Shown: positions 26,224 through 36,610, counted from the stretch's first letter. The stretch is 64,000 nt of DNA from Streptomyces melanogenes (GCF_014649795.1 NZ_BMTS01000002.1:248001-312000); one strand, 5' to 3'. The notes: generated from the letters alone by a model not told the origin. Numbers and translations are program-made.

Positions 26224-27234
26224 ATGGAGTACACGCAGCTCGGACGCACAGGTCTCAAGGTCAGCCGTCTCGTCCTCGGCACCATGAACTTCGGCGGCCT
26301 CACGAACGAGGCCGACAGCCACGCGCTCATGGACACCGCCCACGACGCCGGTATCAACTTCTTCGACACCGCGAACATCTACGGCAAGGCCGAACGCAAG
26401 GGCCTCACCGAGGAGATCGTCGGGTCCTGGTTCGCGCAGGGTGGTGGGCGCCGCGACAAGACGGTCCTGGCGACCAAGGGCTACGGGAACATGACCCAGG
26501 ACGGCACCCCCTGGAACGTCACCTCCTGGCCCAACCACGACCGGCTCTCCGCGCTCAACATCCGGCGCTCGGTGGAGGCCAGCCTGAAGCGGCTCGGCAC
26601 GGACTACATCGACGTCTACCAGTTCCACCACGTCGACCGCGCCACTCCCTTCGAGGAGATCTGGCAGGCGATGGACGTCCTCGTACAGCAGGGCAAGGTC
26701 CTGTACGTCGGTACCTCCAACTTCCCCGGTTACAAGATCGCCCAGGCGAATGAAGTCGCTGCCCGCACCGGGCGGTTGGGGCTCGTCAGCGAGCAGTGCC
26801 TCTACAACCTCGCCGAGCGCCGCGCCGAGATGGAGGTCATTCCCGCCGCCCAGGAGTACGGCGTCGGGATCATCCCCTGGTCCCCGCTCCACCAGGGCCT
26901 GCTCGGCGGTGCCCTGCGCAAGGAGCGGGCGGGGGACGGGGCGCGTACGAAGGGCGGCCGGTCCGCCGCCGGGCTCGCGGATCCGGCGGTCCGGGCGCAG
27001 GTGCAGGCGTACGAGGACCTGCTCGCCAAGCACGAACTGGAGCCGGGCGAGGCGGCGTTGGCGTGGCTGCTCACGCGGCCGGGCGTGACCGGCCCGATCG
27101 TCGGCCCGCGCACCGCCGAGCAGCTCGCATCGGCTCTGCGGGCGGTCGAGCTGGAGCTGAGCGAGGAGGTGCTGGCCGGGCTCGACGAGATCTTCCCCGG
27201 ACCGGGCCCGTCGCCGGAGGCCTTCGCCTGGTAG
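26224..27234 (+). CDS. aldo/keto reductase (copy 1)
   Basis: A 336-residue NADPH-dependent aldo/keto reductase of the (beta/alpha)8 barrel type. The catalytic set is visible: FFDTANIYG (Asp and Tyr, near 46-54), Lys in TVLATKGYG near 85 and His in YQFHHVD near 132. The C-terminal cofactor loop is GPIVGPRTAEQL near 297-308. It resembles the YajO/Kv-beta-like group. The next gene encodes a close paralogue in the same orientation, 59 bp on. No Shine-Dalgarno sequence precedes the ATG (GGTACCTC ATG), as for the paralogue. Confidence 0.93.
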   Translation: MEYTQLGRTGLKVSRLVLGTMNFGGLTNEADSHALMDTAHDAGINFFDTANIYGKAERKGLTEEIVGSWFAQGGGRRDKTVLATKGYGNMTQDGTPWNVTSWPNHDRLSALNIRRSVEASLKRLGTDYIDVYQFHHVDRATPFEEIWQAMDVLVQQGKVLYVGTSNFPGYKIAQANEVAARTGRLGLVSEQCLYNLAERRAEMEVIPAAQEYGVGIIPWSPLHQGLLGGALRKERAGDGARTKGGRSAAGLADPAVRAQVQAYEDLLAKHELEPGEAALAWLLTRPGVTGPIVGPRTAEQLASALRAVELELSEEVLAGLDEIFPGPGPSPEAFAW

Positions 27235-27258
27235 CAGCCGCGTGGCGCGTGGTGCTTG

Positions 27259-27276
27259 CTTGAAGCGCACTTCAAG
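27259..27276. promoter_or_regulatory. palindrome upstream of aldo/keto reductase 2
   Basis: CTTGAAG-CGCA-CTTCAAG has perfect 7-bp arms and ends 17 bp before the ATG. The surrounding sequence (TGCTTGCTTG before, TTCGCTGGTACCTC after) is almost identical to that of copy 1. TTGAAG lies 19 bp before TGGTAC, the long spacer seen in MerR-type promoters, though TGGTAC is close to the start codon. Confidence 0.55.
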
Positions 27277-27293
27277 GCGTTCGCTGGTACCTC

Positions 27294-28292
27294 ATGGAGT
27301 ACACACAGCTCGGACGCACCGGTCTCAAGGTCAGCCGTCTCGTCCTCGGCACCATGAACTTCGGCCCGCAGACCGACGAGGCCGACAGCCACGCGCTCAT
27401 GGACGCCGCGCAGGACGCGGGCGTCAATTTCTTCGACACCGCCAATGTCTACGGTCAGAGCGCCGGGAAGGGCCGCACCGAGGAGATCATCGGCAACTGG
27501 TTCGCGCGGGGCGGCGGGCGCCGCGACAAGACGGTCCTGGCCACGAAGGCGTACGGGAACATGTCCGTCGACGGCGCCCCCGTCTGGCCGAACCACGACA
27601 AGCTGTCGGCGCTCAACATCCGCCGGGCGGTCGAGGGCAGCCTGAAGCGGCTCGGTACGGACTACATCGACGTCTACCAGTTCCACCACGTGGACCGCGC
27701 CACTCCCTTCGAGGAGATCTGGCAGGCCATGGACGTCCTCGTACGGGAAGGGAAGATCCTGTACGTCGGCACGTCGAACTTCCCCGGCTACAAGATCGCT
27801 CAGGCCAATGAAGTGGCCTCCCGCACCGGGCGGTTGGGTCTGGTCAGTGAGCAGTGCCTCTACAACCTCGCCGAGCGCCGCGCCGAGATGGAGGTCATCC
27901 CGGCCGCCCAGGAGTACGGCGTCGGGATCATCCCCTGGTCCCCGCTGTACGGGGGCCTCCTCGGCGGGGCGCTGCGCAAGGAGCGCGAGGGCGGGGGATC
28001 GCGGTCGACCGGCGGCCGGGCGGCCGATTCGCTGAAGGACCCGGTCGTACGGGCCCGGATCCAGGCGTACGAGGACCTGCTCGCCAAGCACGGCCTGGAG
28101 CCGGGCGAGGTCGGTCTTGCCTGGCTGCTCACCCGGCCGGGCGTGACCGGCCCGATCGTCGGCCCGCGCACGGCGGACCAGCTGGCCTCGGCCCTGCGCG
28201 CGGTCGAGCTGAAGCTGGACGAGGAGCTGCTGGCGTCCCTGGAGGAGATCTTCCCGGGTCCGGGGCCGTCGCCGGAGGCGTTCGCCTGGTAG
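27294..28292 (+). CDS. aldo/keto reductase (copy 2)
   Basis: A 332-residue paralogue of the preceding gene, differing mainly near residues 25-30, 56-60 (QSAGKG for KAERKG), 91-98 (four residues shorter) and 232-240. All catalytic residues are kept (FFDTANVYG, TVLATK, YQFHHVD). Both proteins end in FPGPGPSPEAFAW. The duplicated unit includes the upstream palindrome, so the copies probably share regulation and may differ in substrate. Its end is ten bases from the convergent SGNH gene. Confidence 0.93.
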   Translation: MEYTQLGRTGLKVSRLVLGTMNFGPQTDEADSHALMDAAQDAGVNFFDTANVYGQSAGKGRTEEIIGNWFARGGGRRDKTVLATKAYGNMSVDGAPVWPNHDKLSALNIRRAVEGSLKRLGTDYIDVYQFHHVDRATPFEEIWQAMDVLVREGKILYVGTSNFPGYKIAQANEVASRTGRLGLVSEQCLYNLAERRAEMEVIPAAQEYGVGIIPWSPLYGGLLGGALRKEREGGGSRSTGGRAADSLKDPVVRARIQAYEDLLAKHGLEPGEVGLAWLLTRPGVTGPIVGPRTADQLASALRAVELKLDEELLASLEEIFPGPGPSPEAFAW

Positions 28293-28302
28293 GCCCCGGG
28301 CG

Positions 28303-28983
28303 TCAGCCCGCGTACGCCCCGCCCACCCCCCACCCCTGGTGCATCGCCTCGGCGAACGCCGCCGCCAGCTTGTGCTCGCCCGAGGCCGAGGGGTGGGTGC
28401 CGTCGTACGTGTCCTGGTGGATGTCGTACGTCGGCGGGTGGGAGGCGAGGAGCAGCGGGGAGGACGGCTGGTCCAGGTCCGCGACCGCCTTCGCCAGGAG
28501 TTCGTTGAAGCGGGCCACCTCGGCCGCGAAGGGGGCGTCCGACTCGGCGCGGACGTTCGGGATGACCGGGAGCAGGACCATGCGGACGGCCGGGTTCGCC
28601 GCGCGCGCCTGGGTCACGAAGGCGCGCACGTTGGCCGCCGTCTGATCGCTGTCGGTGTAGAAGCCGAGGTCTATCAGGCCGAGGGAGACCAGCAGGACGT
28701 CGGCGCCCGCCCCGGCCGCCGCCTCGCGGATCAGCGGGGCCATGTGCAGCCAGCCCTCGCCCCAGCCGGAGAGGTGGCGGCGGGCCGGGGCCGGGAAGTC
28801 CGCCGCCCCGTACGCGTACGACAGCGGGGCGCCCGCCTCCGTGTCGTACAGCTCGGTGCGCGGCCCCACGATCTCGAAGGGGCCGTCGAAGGACGTGCTG
28901 AGGTGCTGCCACATGCGGTAGCGCCAGGTGATGTCGCCGGCGCGTCCGATGGTCATGGAGTCGCCGACGAACATGAAACGCAT
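28303..28983 (-). CDS. SGNH/GDSL-type hydrolase
   Basis: A 226-residue esterase-like protein of the SGNH superfamily. Block I is MFVGDSMTIGR (nucleophile Ser near residue 9) and block V is DGTHPSASGEH (Asp and His near 203-206). Block III, normally GxND, reads SLGLIDLGF, so the oxyanion Asn is not obvious. No signal peptide is seen, so it is probably cytoplasmic, acting on an acyl or acetyl ester. The ATG at 28983 (MRFMFVGDS) places block I at the N-terminus, as usual; an upstream in-frame start adds an unrelated leader. Weak ribosome site. Confidence 0.82.
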   Translation of the reverse strand: MRFMFVGDSMTIGRAGDITWRYRMWQHLSTSFDGPFEIVGPRTELYDTEAGAPLSYAYGAADFPAPARRHLSGWGEGWLHMAPLIREAAAGAGADVLLVSLGLIDLGFYTDSDQTAANVRAFVTQARAANPAVRMVLLPVIPNVRAESDAPFAAEVARFNELLAKAVADLDQPSSPLLLASHPPTYDIHQDTYDGTHPSASGEHKLAAAFAEAMHQGWGVGGAYAG

Positions 28984-29051
28984 GGGGCCATGATGGCGGA
29001 TCACCTGGACGGCTTCGACGGGCTGCCACGTGACGATGGACACTTGGTCCC

Positions 29052-30044
29052 ATGCGTTTCCCGATGCGTTCGCTTCTGTCCGCCGCCATGGCCGCCGGGC
29101 TCGTCGTGCTGGGGGCGGTCGGACCGGCCGCCGCCGACGGTGGTGACGGTGACTTCACGATCAAGGATCCCCGGATCAAGGAGTCCAGCGGCCTCGCCGC
29201 CAGCCGGGCGCACCCCGGGATCTACTGGACGCACAACGACAGCGACGACGGGCCGTACGTGTACGCGGTCGACTCCAAGACCGGTGAGACCGTCGCCACG
29301 ATCACCCTGACCGGCGTCGGGAAGCCGCGCGACGTCGAGGCGATCTCGGTCGGCCCGGACGGGAACGTGTACGTCGGGGACATCGGGGACAACCTGGGCG
29401 GCACCTGGAAGAACGTCTGGATCTACAAGTTCCCCGAGCCCGCGCGGCTCAAGGACGCGACCGTCAAGGCGACGCAGTACGTCGTGAAGTACGCCGACGG
29501 GCCGCGCAACGCCGAGGCGCTGATGGTCCACCCCAAGACCGGCCGCCTCTACATCGCGTCGAAGAAGGAGGGCGGCGGGGGGCTGTACGAGGGCCCGTCG
29601 CGGCTCTCCACGTCCGGCACGAACGTGTTCCGGCGGGTCGACGACGTGCCGTGGGTCACCGACGGCGCGTTCTCCCCGGACGGGTCGAAGCTGGCGCTGC
29701 GGGGGTATTTCTGGGCGGCCGAGTACGACTGGAAGGACGGGAAGCTGGGGGCTCGGCACGGTGTCTCCGCCCCGCTGATGCGGCAGGCGGAGTCCGTCAC
29801 GTACACGCTGGACGGGAAGGCGCTGCTGTTCGGGAGCGAGGGGGAGGGGAGCCCGGTGGTCCGGGTGCCGGTCGCCTCGGCCTCGAAATCCCCCTCCGAC
29901 AAGGGGAGTTCGCCGTCGGGCGGGGGAGCGGGCGGTGGGGGCTCGGACTCCGGTGGGAACCGGAACTTTGTGTACGGGGCGATCGCGATCGTGGGCGCGG
30001 GGGCGGCCTGGGTGGGGCTTAAGCGGAGGTTCCGGCGGGGGTGA
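29052..30044 (+). CDS. secreted beta-propeller-like protein with C-terminal membrane anchor
   Basis: A 330-residue exported protein. A signal peptide (MRSLLSAAMAAGLVVLGAVG) with AAA cleavage near residue 28 precedes a propeller-like domain with repeated blades (PYVYAVDSKTGETV, DGNVYVGDIGDN, KTGRLYIASKKEG, SPDGSKLALRGY). A Ser/Gly linker of about 25 residues leads to one helix (FVYGAIAIVGAGAAWVGL) and a basic tail (KRRFRRG). It is therefore displayed outside and anchored. Function unknown. It diverges from the SGNH gene by 68 bp; no clear Shine-Dalgarno site precedes the ATG. Confidence 0.82.
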   Translation: MRFPMRSLLSAAMAAGLVVLGAVGPAAADGGDGDFTIKDPRIKESSGLAASRAHPGIYWTHNDSDDGPYVYAVDSKTGETVATITLTGVGKPRDVEAISVGPDGNVYVGDIGDNLGGTWKNVWIYKFPEPARLKDATVKATQYVVKYADGPRNAEALMVHPKTGRLYIASKKEGGGGLYEGPSRLSTSGTNVFRRVDDVPWVTDGAFSPDGSKLALRGYFWAAEYDWKDGKLGARHGVSAPLMRQAESVTYTLDGKALLFGSEGEGSPVVRVPVASASKSPSDKGSSPSGGGAGGGGSDSGGNRNFVYGAIAIVGAGAAWVGLKRRFRRG

Positions 30045-30174
30045 GGGCTAGCGGCGCCGCCGGGTGCCGCTGTGCCCACCCGTGCCGCCCTTAGCGGCAC
30101 GATTGCCCACAGCGGCGGGGGAGGGGGAGCGGGCGGCCTGGCCCGCGCCCCGGGGATGGGCCCGGAGGGCCCTC

Positions 30175-30221
30175 CTAGGGGCGCGGGGAACTGCGCGATC
30201 AGTGGGGGACGGCCCGCAGGC
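30175..30221 (-). repeat. half copy of the long inverted repeat, copy 5
   Basis: Only the right arm (AGGGGCGCGGGGAACTGCG onward to GGCCCGCAGG) is present. The preceding GGCCCGGAGGGCCCTCCT matches the apex region of copies 6 and 7, so the left arm has been lost. It lies between convergent genes and stops six bases from the serC stop codon. The rest of this 180-bp gap is GC-rich with no gene. Confidence 0.85.
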
Positions 30222-30226
30222 GAGAC

Positions 30227-31443
<1,217 letters not shown>

Positions 31444-31455
31444 AGGCTGTTTCCC

Positions 31456-34275
31456 ATGGGCGACACGGGTGATGCGGGTGGACGGGGGCGTACGGGGGCT
31501 TCCGGGGCATTGGAGCGGGAACTGCGGGCGGTCGTGCGCGGGGAGGTCGACTTCTCGGCGGGCGCGCGGGCGCTGACGACGATGGACGCGTCCAACTACC
31601 GGCGCGTGCCGTACGGAGTGGTCGCGCCCCGGGACGCCGAGGACGTGGCGGCGGCGCTCGCCGTCTGCCGGGAGCAGGGGGTGCCGGTGGTGCCGCGCGG
31701 CGGCGGGACCTCGATCGCGGGCCAGGCCACCGGCACCGGCGTCGTCCTGGACTTCACCCGGCACATGCGGGCGCTGCTCTCGGTGGACGTGGAGGCGCGG
31801 ACTGCGGTGGTCCAGCCGGGCCTCGTCCTCGATGTGCTGCGGGAGGCGGTCCGGCCGTACGGGCTGACGTTCGGGCCCGATCCGTCGACGCACAGCCGGT
31901 GCACGCTCGGCGGGATGATCGGCAACAACGCGTGCGGGTCGCACTCGGTGGCGTACGGGACGACCGCCGACAACGTCCACGGGCTGACGGTGGTCAGCGG
32001 CGCGGGCGAGGAGCTCCGCCTCGGGCAGGGCTGGACGGGCGCTCCGGCGGGACTGCGCGAGTTCGTCGGACAGCACCTCGCCGCGCTGCGCACCGGCTAT
32101 CCGCAGGAGCTGCCGCGCCGGATCTCCGGATACGCGATGGACGCGCTGCTGCCCGAGCGCGGGACGGACCTGGCGCGGGCGTTCTGCGGCAGCGAGGGCA
32201 CGCTCGGCGTGCTGACCGAGGCGACCGTACGGCTGGTGGAGACGCCCGCCGCCCGGGCGCTCGCCGTGCTCGGCTACCCCGACGAGAGCGCGGCGGCCGA
32301 GGCGGCGCCCGCCCTGCTGCCGTACGGGCCGCTCACCGTCGAGGGCATGGCCGCCGACCTGGTGCGCGACGGCGCCGGGCTGCCGCGCGGCGGCGCCTGG
32401 CTCTTCGTCGAGACGGGCGGCGCCACCCCGGCCGAGGCGCTGGCCCGGGCCCGTGAGCTGGTGCGGACGGCCGTCCCGCTGGACGCGGCCGTGGTCACCG
32501 ACCCGGCCGGGCAGCGGACGCTGTGGCGCGTACGCGAGGACGCGGCCGGGACGGCGACGCGGATGCCGGACGGGACCGAGGCGTGGCCCGGCTGGGAGGA
32601 CTGCGCGGTGCCGCCCGCGCGGCTCGGCCCGTATCTGCGGGAGTTCCGGGCCCTGTTGAAGGAGCACGGCCTGCGCGGCACGCCGTACGGCCATTTCGGC
32701 GACGGCTGTGTCCACGTCCGCATCGACTTCGACCTCATGAGCGCGGCAGGTGTGGCGCGCTTCCGCCGCTTCTCGGAGGAGCTGGCCGACCTGGTGGCCG
32801 CGCACGGCGGCTCGCTCTCGGGCGAGCACGGCGACGGGCAGGCGCGGGCGGAGCTGCTGCCGAAGATGTACGGGGACGAACTGGTGCGGCTGTTCGGGCA
32901 GTTCAAGGACGTGTGGGACCCGGCGGGGCTGCTCAACCCGGGGATCCTGGCCCGTCCGGCCCGGCTGGACGAGAACCTGCGCTTCGCGGTGCTGCCGAGG
33001 CGGCCGGTGGAGGTGGAGTTCGGCTATCCGCAGGACGGCGGGGACTTCTCGGCGGCGGTACGGCGGTGTGTGGGGGTGGCCAAGTGCCGGACGACGGACG
33101 CCGGTTCGGGCGGCGGCGTGATGTGTCCGTCCTTCCGGGCCACCGGCGAGGAGGCGCACTCGACGCGGGGCCGGGCGCGGCTGCTGCACGAGATGCTGGC
33201 GGGCGAGGTCGTCACCGGCGGCTGGCGCTCGCCGGAGGTGCGCGACGCGCTGGACCTCTGCCTGTCCTGCAAGGGCTGCCGCAGCGACTGCCCGGTCGGG
33301 GTGGACATGGCCACGTACAAGGCGGAGTTCCTGCACCACCACTACCGGGGGCGGCTGCGCCCCGCGTCCCACTACGCGATGGGATGGCTCCCCCGCTGGC
33401 TGCGACTGGCGGCGCCCTGGGCGCGCGTCCTGAACGCGCTGGCCCGGGTGCGCCCGCTGGCGGCCCTGGCGAAGCGGCTGGCGGGGATCGCGCCGGAGCG
33501 GGGGCTGCCGGTGCTGGCGGGGGAGACGTTTGGGGGGTGGTGGCGGGGGCGTCGCCAGAGAGGCCTTCCCGTATCGGCCGTGCTCTGGCCGGACACGTTC
33601 ACGAACCACCTCTCCCCGGAGGTCGGCCGGGCGGCGGTGCGGGTCCTGGAGGCGGCGGGGGTGGGGGTGGTGGTGCCCTCGGGCCGTGTCTGCTGCGGTC
33701 TGACGTACGTCTCGACCGGCCAGCTGAGCGGCGCCCGCGCGGTCCTGCGTCAAGCGCTCGACGTGATGGAGCCGCTGCTCGACCGCGGTCTCCTGGTCGT
33801 CGTCCTGGAGCCGAGCTGCGCGGCGGCGCTGCGCACGGACCTGCCGGAGCTGCTGCCCGACGACCCGAGGGCGGCGCGCCTGGCAGCGTCGGTACGTACG
33901 TTCGCGCAGGCGCTGGAGGAGTGCGCGCCGGACTGGACCCCGCCGTACGTGGGACGGGAGGTCGTCGGCCAGACCCACTGCCACCAGCACGCGGTCCTCG
34001 GGGACGCGGCCGAACGCCGACTGCGGGAGCGGGCCGGGCTGACGGGTGCGCTGAGCGGCGGCTGCTGCGGTCTGGCCGGGAACTTCGGGTTCGAGCGCGG
34101 CCACTGGGAGGTCTCGGTGGCCTGCGCGGAGGACGAGCTGCTGCCGGCGGTACGGGCGGCGGCCCCCGGCACGGAGGTCCTGGCGGACGGCTTCTCGTGC
34201 CGTACACAACTGGAGCAGCTGGCGGGGCGACGGGCGAGGCATCTGGCGGAGGTGCTGGCGGAGGGGCTGGGGTAG
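31456..34275 (+). CDS. FAD-linked oxidase / Fe-S fusion protein (YdiJ-like, GlcD-GlcF fusion)
   Basis: A 939-residue fusion. Residues 1-500 or so form a PCMH-type FAD oxidase (RGGGTSIAGQATG and TLGGMIGNNACGSHSVAYG bind the cofactor; the metal/substrate region is YGHFGDGCVHVRI and SGEHGDG). The C-terminal part has a full [4Fe-4S] motif CLSCKGCRSDCPVG near 597, a less regular Cys set before it (CVGVAKCR, VMCPSF), and two CCG domains (VCCGLTY, GGCCGLAGN). This order is that of YdiJ/D-2-hydroxyglutarate or D-lactate dehydrogenases feeding electrons to a quinone or carrier. The substrate is not determined. ATG at 31456. Confidence 0.88.
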   Translation: MGDTGDAGGRGRTGASGALERELRAVVRGEVDFSAGARALTTMDASNYRRVPYGVVAPRDAEDVAAALAVCREQGVPVVPRGGGTSIAGQATGTGVVLDFTRHMRALLSVDVEARTAVVQPGLVLDVLREAVRPYGLTFGPDPSTHSRCTLGGMIGNNACGSHSVAYGTTADNVHGLTVVSGAGEELRLGQGWTGAPAGLREFVGQHLAALRTGYPQELPRRISGYAMDALLPERGTDLARAFCGSEGTLGVLTEATVRLVETPAARALAVLGYPDESAAAEAAPALLPYGPLTVEGMAADLVRDGAGLPRGGAWLFVETGGATPAEALARARELVRTAVPLDAAVVTDPAGQRTLWRVREDAAGTATRMPDGTEAWPGWEDCAVPPARLGPYLREFRALLKEHGLRGTPYGHFGDGCVHVRIDFDLMSAAGVARFRRFSEELADLVAAHGGSLSGEHGDGQARAELLPKMYGDELVRLFGQFKDVWDPAGLLNPGILARPARLDENLRFAVLPRRPVEVEFGYPQDGGDFSAAVRRCVGVAKCRTTDAGSGGGVMCPSFRATGEEAHSTRGRARLLHEMLAGEVVTGGWRSPEVRDALDLCLSCKGCRSDCPVGVDMATYKAEFLHHHYRGRLRPASHYAMGWLPRWLRLAAPWARVLNALARVRPLAALAKRLAGIAPERGLPVLAGETFGGWWRGRRQRGLPVSAVLWPDTFTNHLSPEVGRAAVRVLEAAGVGVVVPSGRVCCGLTYVSTGQLSGARAVLRQALDVMEPLLDRGLLVVVLEPSCAAALRTDLPELLPDDPRAARLAASVRTFAQALEECAPDWTPPYVGREVVGQTHCHQHAVLGDAAERRLRERAGLTGALSGGCCGLAGNFGFERGHWEVSVACAEDELLPAVRAAAPGTEVLADGFSCRTQLEQLAGRRARHLAEVLAEGLG

Positions 34276-34384
34276 TAGGCGGCGGGTCTGAGCGCCGCTT
34301 ACATTGATGGGAGGGCACGATTCCGCTTCGCGGGCAGAAATAGCTGGACCGAGCGGCCGGGCTGGTGCAATATTTTAACGAGAC

Positions 34385-34402
34385 AGTTCAACGTACTGAA
34401 CT
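34385..34402. promoter_or_regulatory. palindromic operator upstream of the EamA gene
   Basis: AGTTCA-ACGTAC-TGAACT is an inverted repeat with perfect 6-bp arms in an A/T-rich patch (TATTTTAACGAGAC lies just upstream), 24 bp before the GTG. It looks like a repressor or activator site, but no regulator gene is adjacent. Confidence 0.55.
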
Positions 34403-34425
34403 AACGATTAGCTAGGGGAACCCCG

Positions 34426-35370
34426 GTGACCACTCCGCACGCCGCCGCAGAGCCGACGACCGCCACCGCGGCGGCGACCGTCGCGACCCCGGAGGCGGCG
34501 GGCGGGCTCGGCGGGAGCGGGGGCCGAAGGGCGGCGCTGGCGCCGGTCGCGCTGGTGGTGGCGGGCGGGATATCGGTCCAGTTCGGCTCGGCCGTCGCGG
34601 TCATGCTGATGCCGAGGGCGGGGGCGGCGGGAGTGGTGACGCTGCGCCTGCTGGCGGCCGCGCTGGTCCTCTTGTTGATCTGCCGTCCGAAGGTACGCGG
34701 CTACAAGCGAGCCGACTGGGGAACGGTGGTCGCCTTCGGCGTAGCGATGGCGGGGATGAACGGCCTCTTCTACCAGGCGGTCGACCGCATCCCGCTCGGC
34801 ACGGCGGTGACCCTGGAGGTCCTGGGCCCGCTCGCCCTCTCGGTCCTGGCCTCCCGCCGCCTGGTCAACTTCGTCTGGGCCGGGCTGGCGCTCGCGGGCG
34901 TGGCCCTGCTCGGCAGCGGCGGGGGCGACGGGTTCGGGTCGCTGGACGCTGCCGGGGCGGCGTACGCGGTCGGGGCGGGAGCGTGCTGGGCGGTGTACAT
35001 CCTGTTCAGCGCCCGTACGGGCCGCCGCTTCCCGCAGGCGGACGGCCTTGCCTTGGCGATGGCGGTGGCGGCGATCCTGTCGCTCCCCCTGGGCGCGATC
35101 CAGTCGGGCTCGAAGCTCCTGGTCCCGTCGACGATAGGCCTCGGCGCGGCGGTCGCGATCCTCTCCTCCGTACTCCCGTACACCCTCGAACTCCTCGCCC
35201 TCCGCCGCCTCCCCGCGTCCACCTTCGCGGTCCTGATGAGCCTGGAACCGGCCATCGCGGCAACGGCGGGTTTCCTGATCCTCCACCAGGCTCTGTCGGC
35301 CACGGACGCACTGGCGATCGCGCTGGTCATCGGGGCGAGCGTGGGGGCGGTGCGGTCGCAGGTGCGTTAG
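34426..35370 (+). CDS. EamA/DMT-family exporter (RhtA-like)
   Basis: A 314-residue inner-membrane transporter with ten hydrophobic segments in two EamA repeats, preceded by about 35 Ala/Thr/Gly-rich residues. The halves are visible at VALVVAGGISVQFGSAVAV and at GAGACWAVYILFSARTGRR. It is most like amino-acid or metabolite exporters of the RhtA type. GTG with AGGGGAAC upstream. Its stop overlaps the stop of the convergent small gene (shared TTAG). Confidence 0.88.
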   Translation: MTTPHAAAEPTTATAAATVATPEAAGGLGGSGGRRAALAPVALVVAGGISVQFGSAVAVMLMPRAGAAGVVTLRLLAAALVLLLICRPKVRGYKRADWGTVVAFGVAMAGMNGLFYQAVDRIPLGTAVTLEVLGPLALSVLASRRLVNFVWAGLALAGVALLGSGGGDGFGSLDAAGAAYAVGAGACWAVYILFSARTGRRFPQADGLALAMAVAAILSLPLGAIQSGSKLLVPSTIGLGAAVAILSSVLPYTLELLALRRLPASTFAVLMSLEPAIAATAGFLILHQALSATDALAIALVIGASVGAVRSQVR

Positions 35371-35672
35371 CCCCATGGCGGCCCGCAGTTCCAGACGGGT
35401 GGGCCGATGTGGGTCACCCCGGCCCGCCCGTCGAACAGCTTTCGGGTCTTGGCCCGGACCCCGCCGAGGGCTTCGGCGAGTCGCTCACCGAGCAGCTCGG
35501 CTTCTGAGGGCAGCAGCACCATCTCGGTGTCGGCCACGTGCCGCCCGTCGCGGGCCAGCCAGATCGGGACGCGGATGTTTCCCTCGCCGTCGCGGTAGGC
35601 GGGGCGGCTGGGGATGGGGTCGATGCGCCAGCCTCGGGGGGATGGTTGGGGGGTCTGGTTTTTTGTGGGCAT
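35367..35672 (-). CDS. conserved-looking hypothetical protein of the XRE cluster
   Basis: A 101-residue soluble protein, Pro- and Arg-rich at the start (PQPSPRGWRIDPIPSRPAYR), with a central IRVPIWLARDGRHVADTEMVL and a helix that looks amphipathic (EAELLGERLAEALGGV). I do not recognise the family. It lies downstream of, and in line with, the XRE regulator, 62 bp away, and resembles small partner genes often seen with such regulators. ATG at 35672; no good Shine-Dalgarno site. Confidence 0.55.
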   Translation of the reverse strand: MPTKNQTPQPSPRGWRIDPIPSRPAYRDGEGNIRVPIWLARDGRHVADTEMVLLPSEAELLGERLAEALGGVRAKTRKLFDGRAGVTHIGPPVWNCGPPWG

Positions 35673-35734
35673 GGGGACATGGTTGGGCTGGCGGGGTGTG
35701 CCGGGCCAGGTTGTTGCACCGGATTACATACGAC

Positions 35735-36583
35735 TCACCCGAGTGAGGTAATCGCCTCCGTGATCAGGGCCCTGGCCTTGGTGCCGTAAACGGCCATGTC
35801 GGCCAATTCGGCGAACGCCCGGACGTACAGCTTCACTTCGGTCGGTGCGGTGACCGTCACGTCGGCTGACAGCAACTCGATCGCGGCCCGCTCGTCGTCG
35901 AACACCATGAACGTTTCGATGGGCCACATACGACGTGCCGCCGTCCGGGGAATGATCCCGAGCGACACCGACGGAAAAGCCATGACGGCCAGCAGATAGC
36001 CGAGCTGTCCCGCCATGACATGGGCGTCGCCGAAGCCGTAGTACAGCACGTCCTCTTCGATGATCAGGGCGAACCTGTGGTCACCCTCGCGGATCACATG
36101 GGACCGGGCCATACGCGCTTCGACGGCCTCGGCAACGTCGTTGGGGATCTGGCGGAACTCGGTGATGGCGGTCAGCAGCGCCCTCGCGTAGTCGTCGGTC
36201 TGAATCAGTCCGGGGACGACGTTCGAGCAGTACACGCGAAAGTGCCGGGTCCGCTCGAAGAGAGGGACGGCGGACTCCTGAAGCCTGCGCAGTCCCGTCC
36301 GCTGCTTGCGCCGCCACTCGACATACATCGAGTCGGCGGTACGGTTCGCGGCGATCAGGTCCGCCGCCTGCTCCTCGGCTCCGCAGGTGCGGCACCACGC
36401 GCGGACGTCGGCGTCAGACGGAGGCGTCCTGGCGTTCTCGATACGGGACGATTTGGCAACGCTCCAGCCCGCGCGCGCGGCGATATCCCGTCCGGTGAGC
36501 CCGGCGTCCAGGCGCAGCTCACGCAGGCGTGCTGCGAGGGCTTCGCGGGCGGCTTGGGCGCTGGATGACGGAGAGGGTGACAT
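35735..36583 (-). CDS. XRE-family regulator with DUF5753 domain
   Basis: A 282-residue regulator. The N-terminal helix-turn-helix reads LRLDAGLTGRDIAARAGWS (in part) near 25-45, with VAKSSRIENART as the recognition end. Residues 95-275 form the DUF5753 ligand-type domain (FRVYCSNVVPGLIQTDDYA, IIEEDVLYYGFGD, SVSLGIIPRTA). Such WhiJ-like regulators are multicopy in Streptomyces and often paired with small acidic partners that modulate them. Here the partner is a DUF6879 gene 27 bp upstream rather than DUF397. ATG; Shine-Dalgarno match not obvious. Confidence 0.9.
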   Translation of the reverse strand: MSPSPSSSAQAAREALAARLRELRLDAGLTGRDIAARAGWSVAKSSRIENARTPPSDADVRAWCRTCGAEEQAADLIAANRTADSMYVEWRRKQRTGLRRLQESAVPLFERTRHFRVYCSNVVPGLIQTDDYARALLTAITEFRQIPNDVAEAVEARMARSHVIREGDHRFALIIEEDVLYYGFGDAHVMAGQLGYLLAVMAFPSVSLGIIPRTAARRMWPIETFMVFDDERAAIELLSADVTVTAPTEVKLYVRAFAELADMAVYGTKARALITEAITSLG

Positions 36584-36610
36584 GGGCTGGTTACCCGGCG
36601 GTGCGCGAGG

